In this document: positions 7,666 to 17,367 of the stretch, piece by piece
Numbering within the stretch: position 1 is the stretch's first letter
Layout of the letters: each line of letters begins with the position of its first letter
DNA from: an uncultured Candidatus Pelagibacter sp.
GTDB taxonomy: Bacteria > Pseudomonadota > Alphaproteobacteria > Pelagibacterales > Pelagibacteraceae
Direction of reading: 5' to 3'
NCBI GenBank assembly: GCA_905612435.1
Contig: CAJQRZ010000010.1
Span: forward strand, 81,999-145,998
DNA: 64,000 bases
Translations under genes and position numbers: made by a program
Notes under the pieces: generated by a model
Databases searched by the model: none
Seen by the model: the letters and a program-made list of their open reading frames with translations, nothing else
Told to the model about the DNA's origin: nothing

Positions 7666-8808
7666 ATGAAAACAATCATAGAAAATGCTAATTGGTCAAT
7701 ACCTTCATTAATAGAAAATAAAAATTATAAATTTAATAAAAAAAAAATATTAACATCTCTTCCTGAAAAATTTATTGATGAGGCAATTCAATCTATTTCA
7801 AAATGGGAAACTTACGCACCCACACCACTATGCAAACTTAATAAATTAAACGATGAGCTAGGATTTAAAGAAATTTATTACAAAGATGAAGATAAAAGAT
7901 TTAATCTAAAATCATTTAAGGCGCTTGGAGGAGCATTTGCAGTTAATAAAATAGCAGATGAAAAAAATAATGTAACTGTTGCTACTGCTACTGCGGGAAA
8001 TCATGGAAGATCAGTCGCATGGGGTGCTCAAAGACTTGACTTAAAATGCAAAATTTTTATTAGTGAATTTGTAAGTGAAACTAGAGCTGAGGCAATGAGA
8101 AATCTAGATGCTGACGTTATAAGAGTTAGAGGAAACTACGATGCATCCTTAAGAGAATGCATCAAACAATCAAAACAAAATAATTGGGAAATTGTTCAAG
8201 ATGTTTCGTGGGAAGGATACAAAGAAGTTCCAAAATTAATTATGGCTGGGTACACAATTATGATTAAGGAAATTATAGACCAAATTAAAGATAGTTCATT
8301 TACTCATGTCTTTTTACAGGCAGGCGTAGGTGGTATGGCTGCAGCTATGATTGCTGGGTTTGCTAAATTTTCCAATAATATTCCAAAATTTATTATCGTT
8401 GAACCACAAAATGCGAATTGTGTTTTTGAAAGTATAGCAAACAACAAGCCAACAACTGTTGATATTATTAATGAGACAATAATGGGTGGAATGTCATGTG
8501 GTGATGTTTCAACCGTAGCTTGGGAAATATTAAAAGATACTACTAATTACAGTTTAACCATAACAGATGATGAAATATCCACTGTGGTTGCAATGTTGGC
8601 AGAAGCTAAACTTTCTAATAAAAAAATAATTGCAGGTGAATGTGCTGTTCCAGGAATTATTGCGTTAATTGGCCTATTTAAAAACAAAGAATATTTTAAT
8701 AAGTTAAACTTAAATTCAGATTCTAGAATTTTATTATTTGGTTGTGAAGGATTAACTGATGCAGCGATGTATAAAAAATTATTAGATGATGGATTAAAAA
8801 AAATCTAA
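7666..8808 (+). CDS. dpaL: Diaminopropionate ammonia-lyase
   Basis: A 380-residue fold-type II PLP enzyme that eliminates two ammonia molecules from 2,3-diaminopropionate to give pyruvate. The PLP lysine is K85 in SFKALGG. The substrate loop ATATAGNHGRSVAWGAQ follows at about 110-126, and QDVSWEGYKEVP, QAGVGGMAAAM (glycine-rich phosphate site) and GECAVPGIIAL are typical of YgeX/DpaL. I chose the ATG at 7666; a TTG four codons upstream overlaps the preceding glutamine synthetase gene and is less likely. It starts 5 bases after that gene, so it is probably co-transcribed and feeds ammonia to it. Threonine dehydratases are the nearest alternative, but the length and motifs favour DpaL. Confidence 0.85.
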   Translation: MKTIIENANWSIPSLIENKNYKFNKKKILTSLPEKFIDEAIQSISKWETYAPTPLCKLNKLNDELGFKEIYYKDEDKRFNLKSFKALGGAFAVNKIADEKNNVTVATATAGNHGRSVAWGAQRLDLKCKIFISEFVSETRAEAMRNLDADVIRVRGNYDASLRECIKQSKQNNWEIVQDVSWEGYKEVPKLIMAGYTIMIKEIIDQIKDSSFTHVFLQAGVGGMAAAMIAGFAKFSNNIPKFIIVEPQNANCVFESIANNKPTTVDIINETIMGGMSCGDVSTVAWEILKDTTNYSLTITDDEISTVVAMLAEAKLSNKKIIAGECAVPGIIALIGLFKNKEYFNKLNLNSDSRILLFGCEGLTDAAMYKKLLDDGLKKI

Positions 8809-8815
8809 ATTTAAT

Positions 8816-10249
8816 ATGACAAAAAAAGCAGTTGTTTGGATCAGAGAAGATCTTAGAGTAGAAAATAACCCAGCCATATCATATGCGAGCAAAAATCATG
8901 AAGCTGTAAGTGCACTATATATTTATAATAACAAATATTTTGATAAAAAAAGAGAAGCTCAAAAATGGTGGCTATCTAAATCACTTGAGTTTTTTAAAGA
9001 TAGTCTTAAAAAATTTAATATTTCTTTAGAAATAGTCTCTGGTGATGAAATAGACATATTTTCGAAAATTAAAAAAAATGATGATATCACTATTTACTGG
9101 AGTAAAGTTTACGAACCAGATGTCATTGCAAAAGGTAAGAAGATTAGAGATATATTTATAAAAAATGGAATTAATTATAAATATTTTAAAGGGAATATAT
9201 TAATTGAATTTCAAGATGTAATCAAAGATGATGGTACACCTTTTAAAGTGTTTACTCCTTTTTGGAAAAATGCTGAACAAAAATATTTAAATAAAGTACC
9301 CTCAAAAATATTTAAAATAAAAAAATTAGATAAAGAATTTAGTCACTTTAAAAAAACTATTTCTCCTAAGGAAATATTACCAAAAAAAAATTGGTTTAAA
9401 AAATTTGAAAAATATTGGAAACCCTCTGAAAGTGAAGCTAAAAAATATTTGCAGGAATTAATTAAAAATAGAATTACTGATTATGGCAACACTAGAGATA
9501 TACCTGGAGTAAATGGCACTTCAAAATTATCTCCTTTTTTGAAATTTGGTCAGATACATGTTGAAACTATATGGAGCAAATGTGATGAAGTAGCAAATAA
9601 AAGTAAAGGTTACAGAAAATATGTTAACGAACTTGGCTGGAGAGAGTTTTCACATAGTTTGATAAACAACTTTCCTGAAATGCTTAAAGGAAATCTTAGA
9701 AAAAACTTTGATAGTTTTCCTTGGGTTGAAAATGAAAAGTTCCTAAAAAAATGGAAAAAAGGAATGACAGGATATCCAATTGTTGATGCGGGGATGAGAG
9801 AGCTTTATGAAACTGGCTGGATGCACAATAGAGTTAGAATGGTAGTGGCATCTTTTTTAGTTAAACACTTAAGAATTCATTGGATGGAAGGTGAAAAACA
9901 TTTTAAGAATCATCTTATTGATTATAATGAGGCAAGCAACGTTGCTCAATGGCAATGGGTAGCTGGCTGTGGTGCTGATGCTGCCCCATATTTTAGAATA
10001 TTTAATCCAATTCTACAGGGATTAAAGTTTGATAAAGATGGCATTTACACAAAGAAATGGGTTCCAGAACTGCAAAATATGCCCATCAAATTTTTACATA
10101 AACCATGGGAGTTAGAGAGCAAATACCAAGAACAAATTAAAATTATTATTGGTAAAGACTACCCTGAACCCATTGTCGTTCACGAAGAAGCTCGTGCAGC
10201 AGCATTAAAAGCTTTTCAATCAATAAAAAAAAAAAATAATTTTTATTAG
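8816..10249 (+). CDS. phrB: Class I cyclobutane pyrimidine dimer DNA photolyase
   Basis: A 477-residue blue-light DNA repair enzyme. The N-terminal antenna domain opens with AVVWIREDLRVENNPAI. The C-terminal FAD domain carries TSKLSPFLKFGQI, NELGWREFSHSLI, GYPIVDAGMRELYETGWMHNRVRM and the dinucleotide-fold end DYNEASNVAQWQWVAGCGADAAPYFRIFNP. These include the FAD and dimer-binding residues of CPD photolyases and the Trp residues of the electron chain. It starts 7 bases after dpaL on the same strand, and its last 4 bases overlap the convergent zapE-like gene. It fits a surface-ocean organism exposed to UV. Confidence 0.93.
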   Translation: MTKKAVVWIREDLRVENNPAISYASKNHEAVSALYIYNNKYFDKKREAQKWWLSKSLEFFKDSLKKFNISLEIVSGDEIDIFSKIKKNDDITIYWSKVYEPDVIAKGKKIRDIFIKNGINYKYFKGNILIEFQDVIKDDGTPFKVFTPFWKNAEQKYLNKVPSKIFKIKKLDKEFSHFKKTISPKEILPKKNWFKKFEKYWKPSESEAKKYLQELIKNRITDYGNTRDIPGVNGTSKLSPFLKFGQIHVETIWSKCDEVANKSKGYRKYVNELGWREFSHSLINNFPEMLKGNLRKNFDSFPWVENEKFLKKWKKGMTGYPIVDAGMRELYETGWMHNRVRMVVASFLVKHLRIHWMEGEKHFKNHLIDYNEASNVAQWQWVAGCGADAAPYFRIFNPILQGLKFDKDGIYTKKWVPELQNMPIKFLHKPWELESKYQEQIKIIIGKDYPEPIVVHEEARAAALKAFQSIKKKNNFY

Positions 10250-11286
10250 GAAGTTATCTCGTACAATCTGCTAGAAGTTCGCTTAAATGCCACAAACAAA
10301 CTATTTGTAGAAGTTAAATCTTGCAAACTAGAGGCACTGCTAATTGCTAAGGGTATTTTTTTTTCATAGATAATATCAATTAGTGTAATAAATCTTTGTT
10401 GCTGATTTGAATTATCATCATTAAAAATTGGAACATTTTCTATAATCATAAAATCACATATTTCTGTAATTTTTATATAATCCTCTGCACCAATATTTTT
10501 GTTACATAAATCTTTAAAATCAAATCTAGCAATACCCTCATAATAATTTTTGATATTAAATTTTCTTCCTTTGATTAATAAAATTTTTTCTTTGCCAATC
10601 TTATCTTTAGTCAATTTTCTAAAAAGTTTATTAATCTTGAAATTGGTTGCTTCATTTAAAGGAGAAAAATATCGTTTATTTGTATTTTTTTTAGATTTAC
10701 GATAATCTTCTTTAATAATAAGAATTTCTTCATAACACATATTCTTCATTGTCTTTATAAATGGTAGAAACTGATCTCTTTGAAGGCCACCTTTATAAAG
10801 GTTATTAATTTTAATGTTAGAAGAAAAAATAACTTTTATATTTTCCTCAAATATTTTTTTAAATAAATTTCCTAATATCATCGCATCTACAATGTTGGTA
10901 ACTTGAAATTCATCAAAATAAATTAACTTATATTTTTTCTTTAATCTATTTACAAAATTATCTATAACATTAACTTTTTTGTTGTCTTTGTTTTTCAATA
11001 CAAAATCATGAAAACTAATCATAAATTCATTAAAATGCAGTCTTTGCTTAAATTGATCAAAATTTTCATAAAAAAAATTTAAAATCATGGTCTTACCTAC
11101 CCCTACATCTCCATGTAAGTAGAAACCATTTTTGCATTTTTTTTTTGAAAACAAATTTGATAACAAAGAATTATTAAAGTTTACTTGGTAAAATTTATTG
11201 ATCAACTCAACTATATTAACCTGACAATCATTGATTTCTAATCCATTAGTTTTACAGTGATCTAAAAATAATTTTTGAAAATTCAT
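10246..11286 (-). CDS. zapE: ZapE / AFG1-family ATPase
   Basis: A 346-residue P-loop ATPase of the AFG1 family. Walker A GDVGVGKT is at 59-66 and Walker B LIYFDEFQVTN is near 120. Conserved IFSSNI, LYKGGLQRDQFLPFI and a C-terminal RFITLIDIIYE...LAISSAS region are typical of ZapE, a Z-ring-associated protein of E. coli, and of its mitochondrial relative Lace1/Afg1. It is slightly shorter than the 375-residue E. coli protein. The start overlaps the stop of the upstream cupin gene by 4 bases. In many alphaproteobacteria this gene lies near TCA-cycle genes; here aconitase is in the same strand block. Confidence 0.87.
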   Translation of the reverse strand: MNFQKLFLDHCKTNGLEINDCQVNIVELINKFYQVNFNNSLLSNLFSKKKCKNGFYLHGDVGVGKTMILNFFYENFDQFKQRLHFNEFMISFHDFVLKNKDNKKVNVIDNFVNRLKKKYKLIYFDEFQVTNIVDAMILGNLFKKIFEENIKVIFSSNIKINNLYKGGLQRDQFLPFIKTMKNMCYEEILIIKEDYRKSKKNTNKRYFSPLNEATNFKINKLFRKLTKDKIGKEKILLIKGRKFNIKNYYEGIARFDFKDLCNKNIGAEDYIKITEICDFMIIENVPIFNDDNSNQQQRFITLIDIIYEKKIPLAISSASSLQDLTSTNSLFVAFKRTSSRLYEITS

Positions 11287-11711
11287 TTCTTTTTTTTAAA
11301 ATAAATTCCATATTTAGATCTTGGTCCTTTTCTAAGGCCAAATGGTCCTGATATAAATAGTGTTAATGGTTTTGTTCCTTCTTTTAAGTCAACACGGTGC
11401 AAGTTATTTGCTGTTCTAAACCCAACATATCCAGGTGACCTCCAAAACTTACCTGATTTTAAAGTTTCCCAATAACCTCCTCTTAAAATTATTGTGATAT
11501 AGGGAAATGTATGGTTGTGAATGCCTTCACCATGATCATTAGCTAACATTTCATGCATCAAAATATTAAATGGAAACCATTTGGGCCTATGTCTTAGTAG
11601 TAAATAATACCTATTCATCCAAGGTTTTGCTTGATTATACTTTGGATGAGTTGAGCCCCTATCGAGAACTATTTTTTTTCGTCCTAATTTATCTAGGATT
11701 TTTAAAAACAT
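11283..11711 (-). CDS. Small cupin-fold protein, function unknown
   Basis: A 142-residue protein with a single predicted cupin barrel: HNHTFPYITIILRGGYWE (metal-type His pair, about 68-85) and a second strand pair with LHRVDLKEG...LTLFISGP. It resembles cysteine-dioxygenase-like cupins of unknown role. No signal peptide. The C-terminal tail is basic. It lies 2 bases after bamB and overlaps the ATPase gene by 4 bases, so it is in the same transcript. No substrate can be proposed. Confidence 0.6.
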   Translation of the reverse strand: MFLKILDKLGRKKIVLDRGSTHPKYNQAKPWMNRYYLLLRHRPKWFPFNILMHEMLANDHGEGIHNHTFPYITIILRGGYWETLKSGKFWRSPGYVGFRTANNLHRVDLKEGTKPLTLFISGPFGLRKGPRSKYGIYFKKKK

Positions 11712-11713
11712 TA

Positions 11714-13090
11714 CTAATCTAATTTAATAATAGAGTTATCTTTAATTATAAATAAGCTTTGATTTAAAACAAATGGTCTTGATATTTTTTCATTATCAAT
11801 TTTAAGAATGGAAATAAGTTTTCCATTTTTTATATCTATCACAAGTAACCTTCCATGGTCAGTTGTTAAATATATATTTTTTAAACCAACTATAAATCCT
11901 ACCGGTTCAATTTTATTTTTAATTTTTAAAGAAGTACCATCAGAAAAATAATTATCCATATTTAAGCTTCCTAAGCCCCTTTTTTTAAATATTTTTTTTT
12001 TTTTTAAAGTTTTAAAAATATTTGTAATTCTGATAATATTGCCTGTTCTATTATCTGTTAATACTAAATATCCCTCATTTGATATTGAAATAATTGTATT
12101 TTCTACCAATGTAGATCTCGAACTAGAGTTAATTTTTTGTTTCCATCTTATAGTTCCATTTTTAACATCTAAAGAAAAAAATTCATTTCTGTTGTTGGAA
12201 AATAAAACAGAATCATTATTAGCGATTAAATCTGATGTTTTTAAGAAAAATGAATCTTCGTATATAGAGCTACTTTGAGTTGGTGTTTGCCAAATTAAAG
12301 TTCCATTATTAATGTCAACTGCAGTTATATCCCCAATCGAGTTATTAAATATAACTTTTCCATTAACTATAATTAATGTTAGCTTTTTTTGCGATTTTAT
12401 AAATGATTGATCAGTTTTATAATTCCATAATTCTGAACCATCTTTTAATGAGAAGCATCGTAATATATTTTGAAAATCGACAACAAAAAATCTATCTTTA
12501 AAAACTTTTACTTGTGAGTTAAATGGTGAAGAGTTATTTTTTGACCACAATAGATCACCTGTGTTTAAATTTACTGCATAATACTTTGCGATACTATCTG
12601 CTATAACTAATTTATCTTTATCAATTCCAAAAAATAAAATTGGTTTTGATTTTTTTTCATATTTTGTATAATAATTTCTTTTCCATATTTTTTTTGAAAA
12701 ATTATCAAATTTTAAAATTGATCCTTTGTTATCAAAAAATATAACATTATTATTGTTAAATACTATTTCTGGCTCATACTGGTTAAAATTTTTGATCTTA
12801 GAAAATTTAAATCTTGAAGTTTTTTTTAGATTTCCGTTATAGTTAGTTTGTCCATTATTATTATTTAAATTATTTATAAAACTATTTTTGATTAATTTTC
12901 CTGGTAAATTTACTTTTAAGTTTGGATTTAATTCTGATTTAAATACAGTTTCTTCTTTAAATTGCTCTTCAATTAATATTTTTTTTTCTTTTACTATTTT
13001 TTCAGTTTTCGTCCAAAGTCCAGTTTTTGTATCCATCGAGCAGCTAGTTACAAAAAATATTATTAAAAAAATTCTTAAGATATTATTCAT
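11714..13090 (-). CDS. bamB: Outer-membrane assembly lipoprotein BamB, PQQ-type beta-propeller
   Basis: A 458-residue exported lipoprotein. A hydrophobic signal is followed by a lipobox-like VTSC, giving Cys17 as the lipidated residue. The mature part has repeated propeller blades with the ending pattern (V/I)-x-D-x-x-(N/T)-G-x-x-x-W, for example AVNLNTGDLLWSK, SLKDGSELWNYK, AVDINNGTLIWQT and SLDVKNGTIRWKQ. BamB assists BamA in inserting outer-membrane beta-barrels from the periplasm. Its start overlaps the end of a YfgM-like gene by 8 bases, the same yfgM-bamB pairing seen in gammaproteobacteria. The usual next gene, der, is replaced by a cupin and the ZapE-like gene. Confidence 0.85.
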   Translation of the reverse strand: MNNILRIFLIIFFVTSCSMDTKTGLWTKTEKIVKEKKILIEEQFKEETVFKSELNPNLKVNLPGKLIKNSFINNLNNNNGQTNYNGNLKKTSRFKFSKIKNFNQYEPEIVFNNNNVIFFDNKGSILKFDNFSKKIWKRNYYTKYEKKSKPILFFGIDKDKLVIADSIAKYYAVNLNTGDLLWSKNNSSPFNSQVKVFKDRFFVVDFQNILRCFSLKDGSELWNYKTDQSFIKSQKKLTLIIVNGKVIFNNSIGDITAVDINNGTLIWQTPTQSSSIYEDSFFLKTSDLIANNDSVLFSNNRNEFFSLDVKNGTIRWKQKINSSSRSTLVENTIISISNEGYLVLTDNRTGNIIRITNIFKTLKKKKIFKKRGLGSLNMDNYFSDGTSLKIKNKIEPVGFIVGLKNIYLTTDHGRLLVIDIKNGKLISILKIDNEKISRPFVLNQSLFIIKDNSIIKLD

Positions 13091-13727
13091 TAAAATCTCT
13101 GTTTAATTTCTTTTGAGCTTCTAATTTTATCTTTTTATTACTTTTTTCAAGAACAACAATTTTATTAAAAAATTCTTTAGATTTTTGTTTTTCATTTTTG
13201 CTATAAAAATATTCTCCCATTAAGTATAGGGCATGAGATTTCCATATACTTTCTGAATTAATAAGAGGGTTTAAAATTTTAATTAAATTATTTTCAGTCT
13301 CAAACTCGGAATTATACAAAGCTTTTTTATAAATTAATAAATTTTTTATCTCTGTTTCTAACTTTGTCTCATTTATAACAATATCAAATAAAAAGTTTAA
13401 TTTATTTTTTTCTGTAATTATATTATTATCTATTAAAAAATATAAAGCCAATGGCGAGTATGTTTTATCTTTTTCTTTTATTATTTCAATTAATTGATTT
13501 TCAACATTAGTTTGATCTCCAGAAATAAAATTAATTGTTAAATAATTATATTTTTCAGCTAATTTAATCTTATTTTTATTTTTAAAATCTTGGTAAATAA
13601 AAAAACTAAAAGTTAAAAGAATTAAAAAAGAAATAGATATTATTAATTTTTTTCTATTTTTAATAAAAAAATTTTTAATCTTTTCATTTCTTGTATTTGT
13701 ATTTATAATTGATATTTCTTCATCCAT
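13083..13727 (-). CDS. YfgM-like membrane-anchored TPR protein
   Basis: A 214-residue protein with a cytoplasmic basic N-terminus, one membrane helix at about 28-47 (LIISISFLILLTFSFFIYQDF) and a periplasmic helical part of TPR character (ALYLMGEYFYSKNEKQKSKEFFNKIV). This is the layout of YfgM, an ancillary protein of the SecYEG/PpiD periplasmic chaperone network. The adjacent bamB gene supports the call. It overlaps bamB by 8 bases and lies 2 bases after aconitase on the same strand. Divergent in sequence and very Lys/Ile-rich, so the family call is moderate. Confidence 0.7.
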   Translation of the reverse strand: MDEEISIINTNTRNEKIKNFFIKNRKKLIISISFLILLTFSFFIYQDFKNKNKIKLAEKYNYLTINFISGDQTNVENQLIEIIKEKDKTYSPLALYFLIDNNIITEKNKLNFLFDIVINETKLETEIKNLLIYKKALYNSEFETENNLIKILNPLINSESIWKSHALYLMGEYFYSKNEKQKSKEFFNKIVVLEKSNKKIKLEAQKKLNRDFNE

Positions 13728-13729
13728 AA

Positions 13730-16399
13730 TTAAATCATTTTTCTTAAAACATATTGAAGTATTCCACCATTTTTATAGTATTCTAGTTCATTTTTGGTAT
13801 CAATCCTGCATAAAGTATTAATCTTTTTAATGAGTCCTGAAGTGTATTTTATTTCTACTTTCACTTGATCTGATGGATTAATACCTTTTTCTAAATTAAT
13901 TATACTGATTAATTCTGAACCAACTAAATTAATATTAGTTCTATTCATACCTTCTACAAATTGTAAGGGCAAGATACCCATTCCAATTAAATTTGACCTG
14001 TGAATTCTTTCAAAACTTTCAGCTATGACAACTTTTACACCAAGCAACTTAGTTCCTTTTGCTGCCCAATCTCTTGATGAGCCAGTACCATATTCTTTTC
14101 CACCTATAACAACTAAATCTGTTCCTCTTTTTTTATATTCAATTACCGCATCATATACTGGCATTATTTTTTCTTCAGGGTGTAATTTTGTTAATCCACC
14201 TTCAGTACCTGGGGCCATTTCATTTCTAATTCTTATATTTGCAAATGTCCCTCTCATCATCACTTCATGATTTCCTCGTCTAGATCCGTATGAATTATAA
14301 TCTTTCGGTAAAATTTGGTGTTTCATAAAATACTCACCTGTCGGACTCTCTTTTTGAATATTTCCTGCTGGAGAAATGTGATCTGTAGTTACCATATCAC
14401 CTAGAATTAATAATGGTCTAGCATCTTTTATTTTTTTAAAACCTTCTGGTAGATCTGGTAAGTTATCAAAAAAAGGTGGTTTCTTTACATAAGTTGAGCT
14501 TGAATCCCAATTGTAGATACTTGTATTTTTAGTTTTAATTTCTTGCCATTGTTTAGGTCCTTCTGAAACATTTGAGTATCTCCTAATAAACATTTCTGCA
14601 TTTAAAGCTTTTCTTAATGTGTCTTCAATTTCTTTATTTGAAGGCCAAATATCTTTTAGGTAAACATCATTACCATCTTTGTTTTTTCCTAAAGGTTCTT
14701 TGTAAAGATCAAATTCCATATGGCCTGCCAGTGCATAAGCCACAACAAGTGGAGGTGATGCCAAGTAGTTTGCTTTAATGTGGGGAGATATTCTTCCTTC
14801 GAAGTTTCTATTACCAGATAAAATTGACACTGAATAAATATTTTCTTTTTGTATTGCCTTAATAATATTATTAGGTAATGGACCTGAGTTACCTATACAT
14901 GTTGTGCAACCGTAACCTACTAAGTTGAAACCTAATTTATCTAAAAATATATTTAAACCTGCTTTAGCTAAATAATCGGTTACTACTTGTGACCCTGGTG
15001 CTAAAGATGTTTTTACCCAAGGTTTAGTTTGTAAGCCAAATTCTACAGCTTTTTTAGCCAACAAGCCCGCACCAATTAAAACATTTGGATTAGATGTGTT
15101 TGTACAAGAAGTTATTGCTGCAATTAATATTGAACCATCTTTAATTGCATAATCTGCTCCATTAACTTTAGAAATTTTTTTTTCTTTTCTATCTGTTGCA
15201 TCTTCAAAAACTTTTTTAAATCCTGTTGAAGCTTCTGTAAGTAAAACTTTATCTTGTGGTCTCTTTGGTCCTGATATTGTTGGAACAACTGTTGACATGT
15301 CTAATGATAAAGTGTCTGTAAATTCAATTTCATCACTAACCCACAAACCTTGTTCTTTTGCATAGCTCTCAACTATTGCAACTGTTTTTTCATCTCTTCC
15401 AGAAAATCTTAAATATTTTAATGTCTCATCATCAACTGGAAAGAAACCACATGTTGCTCCATATTCAGGAGCCATATTTGCAATAGTTGCTCTATCAGCA
15501 AGTGTTAAATTCTTTAAACCTTCACCATAAAACTCAACAAATTTTCCAACAACACCCTTGTCTCTTAACATTTTAACAACAGTTAAAACTAAGTCTGTTG
15601 CTGTTGTGCCTTCTGGCATTTTATTGGTTACTTTAAATCCAATTACTTCTGGAATTAACATTGAAATTGGTTGGCCCAACATACCTGCTTCCGCCTCTAT
15701 TCCTCCAACACCCCAACCAAGAACTGATAATCCATTAACCATAGTGGTATGACTATCTGTTCCAACTAATGTGTCAGGAAATAAATAGTCTTCGCCTTTA
15801 AATTTTTCTGACCAAACGACTTTTGATAGATACTCTAAATTAACTTGATGACAAATTCCTGTTCCTGGAGGAACTATTCTAAAATTATTAAATGCTTGTT
15901 GACCCCATTTTAAGAATGAATATCTCTCAGCATTTCTTTGAAACTCAATATCAACATTCTTTTCAAAAGAATCTGCTGTAGCAGATTTATCTACCTGAAC
16001 AGAATGATCTATGACTAGATCTACAGCTGATAATGGGTTTATTGTATTTGGGTCTTTATTTTTTTCTTTGACAGCTTCTCTCATAGCTGCAAGGTCAGCA
16101 ACCGCTGGAATTCCAGTATAATCCTGTAACAAAATTCTAGCAGGTCTGTAGGCTATTTCAGTTAATGATTTTTTTGTCTTCAGCCATTCTTTAATTGCTT
16201 TTATTTGGATTTTAGTAACAGACAGATCATCTTCATATCTTAATAAATTTTCTAATAAAACTTTAAGTGATTTAGGAAGTTTTGAAATTCCATCTAAACC
16301 ATTTTTTTCTGCTTCAGTTAAAGAGTAATATTTGTATTCTTTATTATTAATATTAATAGACTTTAAAGAATTATAAGAATTTTTATTTCCTGGTTTCAT
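13730..16399 (-). CDS. acnA: Aconitate hydratase A
   Basis: An 889-residue TCA-cycle enzyme interconverting citrate and isocitrate, the usual length for AcnA/IRP1-type aconitases. The three 4Fe-4S cysteines lie in TSCTNTSNP and GCTTCIGNSGPL. Other motifs are DSHTTMVNGLSVLGWGVGGIEAEA, ARRGNHEVMMRGTFAN-type swivel-domain sequence (YGSRRGNHEVM) and YGTGSSRDWAAKG in the C-terminal domain. The YfgM-like and bamB genes follow within 2 bases, and a LysE exporter gene precedes it by 6 bases, so it is in the middle of a long minus-strand unit. Confidence 0.96.
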   Translation of the reverse strand: MKPGNKNSYNSLKSININNKEYKYYSLTEAEKNGLDGISKLPKSLKVLLENLLRYEDDLSVTKIQIKAIKEWLKTKKSLTEIAYRPARILLQDYTGIPAVADLAAMREAVKEKNKDPNTINPLSAVDLVIDHSVQVDKSATADSFEKNVDIEFQRNAERYSFLKWGQQAFNNFRIVPPGTGICHQVNLEYLSKVVWSEKFKGEDYLFPDTLVGTDSHTTMVNGLSVLGWGVGGIEAEAGMLGQPISMLIPEVIGFKVTNKMPEGTTATDLVLTVVKMLRDKGVVGKFVEFYGEGLKNLTLADRATIANMAPEYGATCGFFPVDDETLKYLRFSGRDEKTVAIVESYAKEQGLWVSDEIEFTDTLSLDMSTVVPTISGPKRPQDKVLLTEASTGFKKVFEDATDRKEKKISKVNGADYAIKDGSILIAAITSCTNTSNPNVLIGAGLLAKKAVEFGLQTKPWVKTSLAPGSQVVTDYLAKAGLNIFLDKLGFNLVGYGCTTCIGNSGPLPNNIIKAIQKENIYSVSILSGNRNFEGRISPHIKANYLASPPLVVAYALAGHMEFDLYKEPLGKNKDGNDVYLKDIWPSNKEIEDTLRKALNAEMFIRRYSNVSEGPKQWQEIKTKNTSIYNWDSSSTYVKKPPFFDNLPDLPEGFKKIKDARPLLILGDMVTTDHISPAGNIQKESPTGEYFMKHQILPKDYNSYGSRRGNHEVMMRGTFANIRIRNEMAPGTEGGLTKLHPEEKIMPVYDAVIEYKKRGTDLVVIGGKEYGTGSSRDWAAKGTKLLGVKVVIAESFERIHRSNLIGMGILPLQFVEGMNRTNINLVGSELISIINLEKGINPSDQVKVEIKYTSGLIKKINTLCRIDTKNELEYYKNGGILQYVLRKMI

Positions 16400-16405
16400 T
16401 TAGTT

Positions 16406-16993
16406 TTAGATGTAGAACCCTATTATACAAACGATAAGTAGCAATGACATAGCATAATTAAATCGTTTAATATAATTATTATTTGTAGCAAAATTTCGCA
16501 AAAACTTACCAAAAAAAGCCCATGTAATAATACTTGTAAGAGCTGTTAAAGAGCAAACTACTAAAACTGTCAAAGAGCTGTTTAAATAATCATCTTCTAT
16601 TACAAATTTTGAAATTAGAGTAATTGCTGCCATTACACCTTTGGGATTCAGGAATTGAAATATAAAAGTGTCAATAAATTTTACAGGATTGGTTTTTTTA
16701 TCTTCTTTGGATAATGATGAAAATGAAATTTTGTAAGCTAAATATAATAAAAAAAAGGTTCCTAAAATTTTAATTGTTTCTTGTATAATTGGATATTTTA
16801 TAAAAGTAGATATCAATACAAAATTAATCAAAATAACTAATATTGTATATCCTAACCAAACTCCTAATATTAATGGTATTGTTTTTTTGATACCAAAATT
16901 AAAACCTGAAAAAGATGCGATAGCATTATTTGGACCCGGTGTGTAACCTAGGGAGCAAGAAATTCCAATTAACAAAAATAATTCTGGATGCAT
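16406..16993 (-). CDS. LysE / RhtB family amino-acid exporter
   Basis: A 195-residue inner-membrane protein with about six hydrophobic segments. The signature near the N-terminus, GYTPGPNNAIASFSGFNFG (about 17-35), is that of the LysE/RhtB family, and FLNPKGVMAAI (about 112-122) matches the second conserved loop. These proteins export amino acids or derivatives by cation exchange. It lies between csaA (5 bases away) and acnA (6 bases away). The substrate cannot be predicted. Confidence 0.82.
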   Translation of the reverse strand: MHPELFLLIGISCSLGYTPGPNNAIASFSGFNFGIKKTIPLILGVWLGYTILVILINFVLISTFIKYPIIQETIKILGTFFLLYLAYKISFSSLSKEDKKTNPVKFIDTFIFQFLNPKGVMAAITLISKFVIEDDYLNSSLTVLVVCSLTALTSIITWAFFGKFLRNFATNNNYIKRFNYAMSLLLIVCIIGFYI

Positions 16994-16998
16994 AAAGA

Positions 16999-17340
16999 TT
17001 AAGCTATAGAAAGACCATTCTCAGATTCTTGTGATGGATGAAGCAATATAACTTTTCCTTCTTTGTCAATTGATCCTAAAATGAGAACCTGCGAAATAAC
17101 TCCTGCAATATTTTTTTCAGGAAAATTACAAACACCAACAACTTGCTTTCCCTTTAGATTTTCTTCATTATAATAATGAGTTATTTGAGCTGAAGACTGC
17201 TTAATTCCAATTTCTTTTCCAAAATCTACCTCAATAACCAAAGAAGGTTTTTGAGCTTTTTCATTTTTTTTTACAGATATTACAGTGCCCACCCTAATAT
17301 CTACTTTATCAAAAATATCATAGGTTATTTGTTCTTTCAT
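16999..17340 (-). CDS. csaA: CsaA-like tRNA-binding domain protein
   Basis: A 113-residue OB-fold protein matching CsaA over its full length: FDKVDIRVGTVISV (about 10-23), IKQSSAQIT, LKGKQVVGVCNFPEK and the C-terminal ILLHPSQESENGLSIA. The fold is shared with the C-terminal domain of methionyl-tRNA synthetase. CsaA binds RNA and has been linked to protein export in Bacillus. First gene of the minus-strand run that continues to acnA and bamB; only 27 bases separate it from the divergent argE-like gene. Confidence 0.85.
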   Translation of the reverse strand: MKEQITYDIFDKVDIRVGTVISVKKNEKAQKPSLVIEVDFGKEIGIKQSSAQITHYYNEENLKGKQVVGVCNFPEKNIAGVISQVLILGSIDKEGKVILLHPSQESENGLSIA

Positions 17341-17367
17341 ATATTTAATATATAATAGAACTTATTT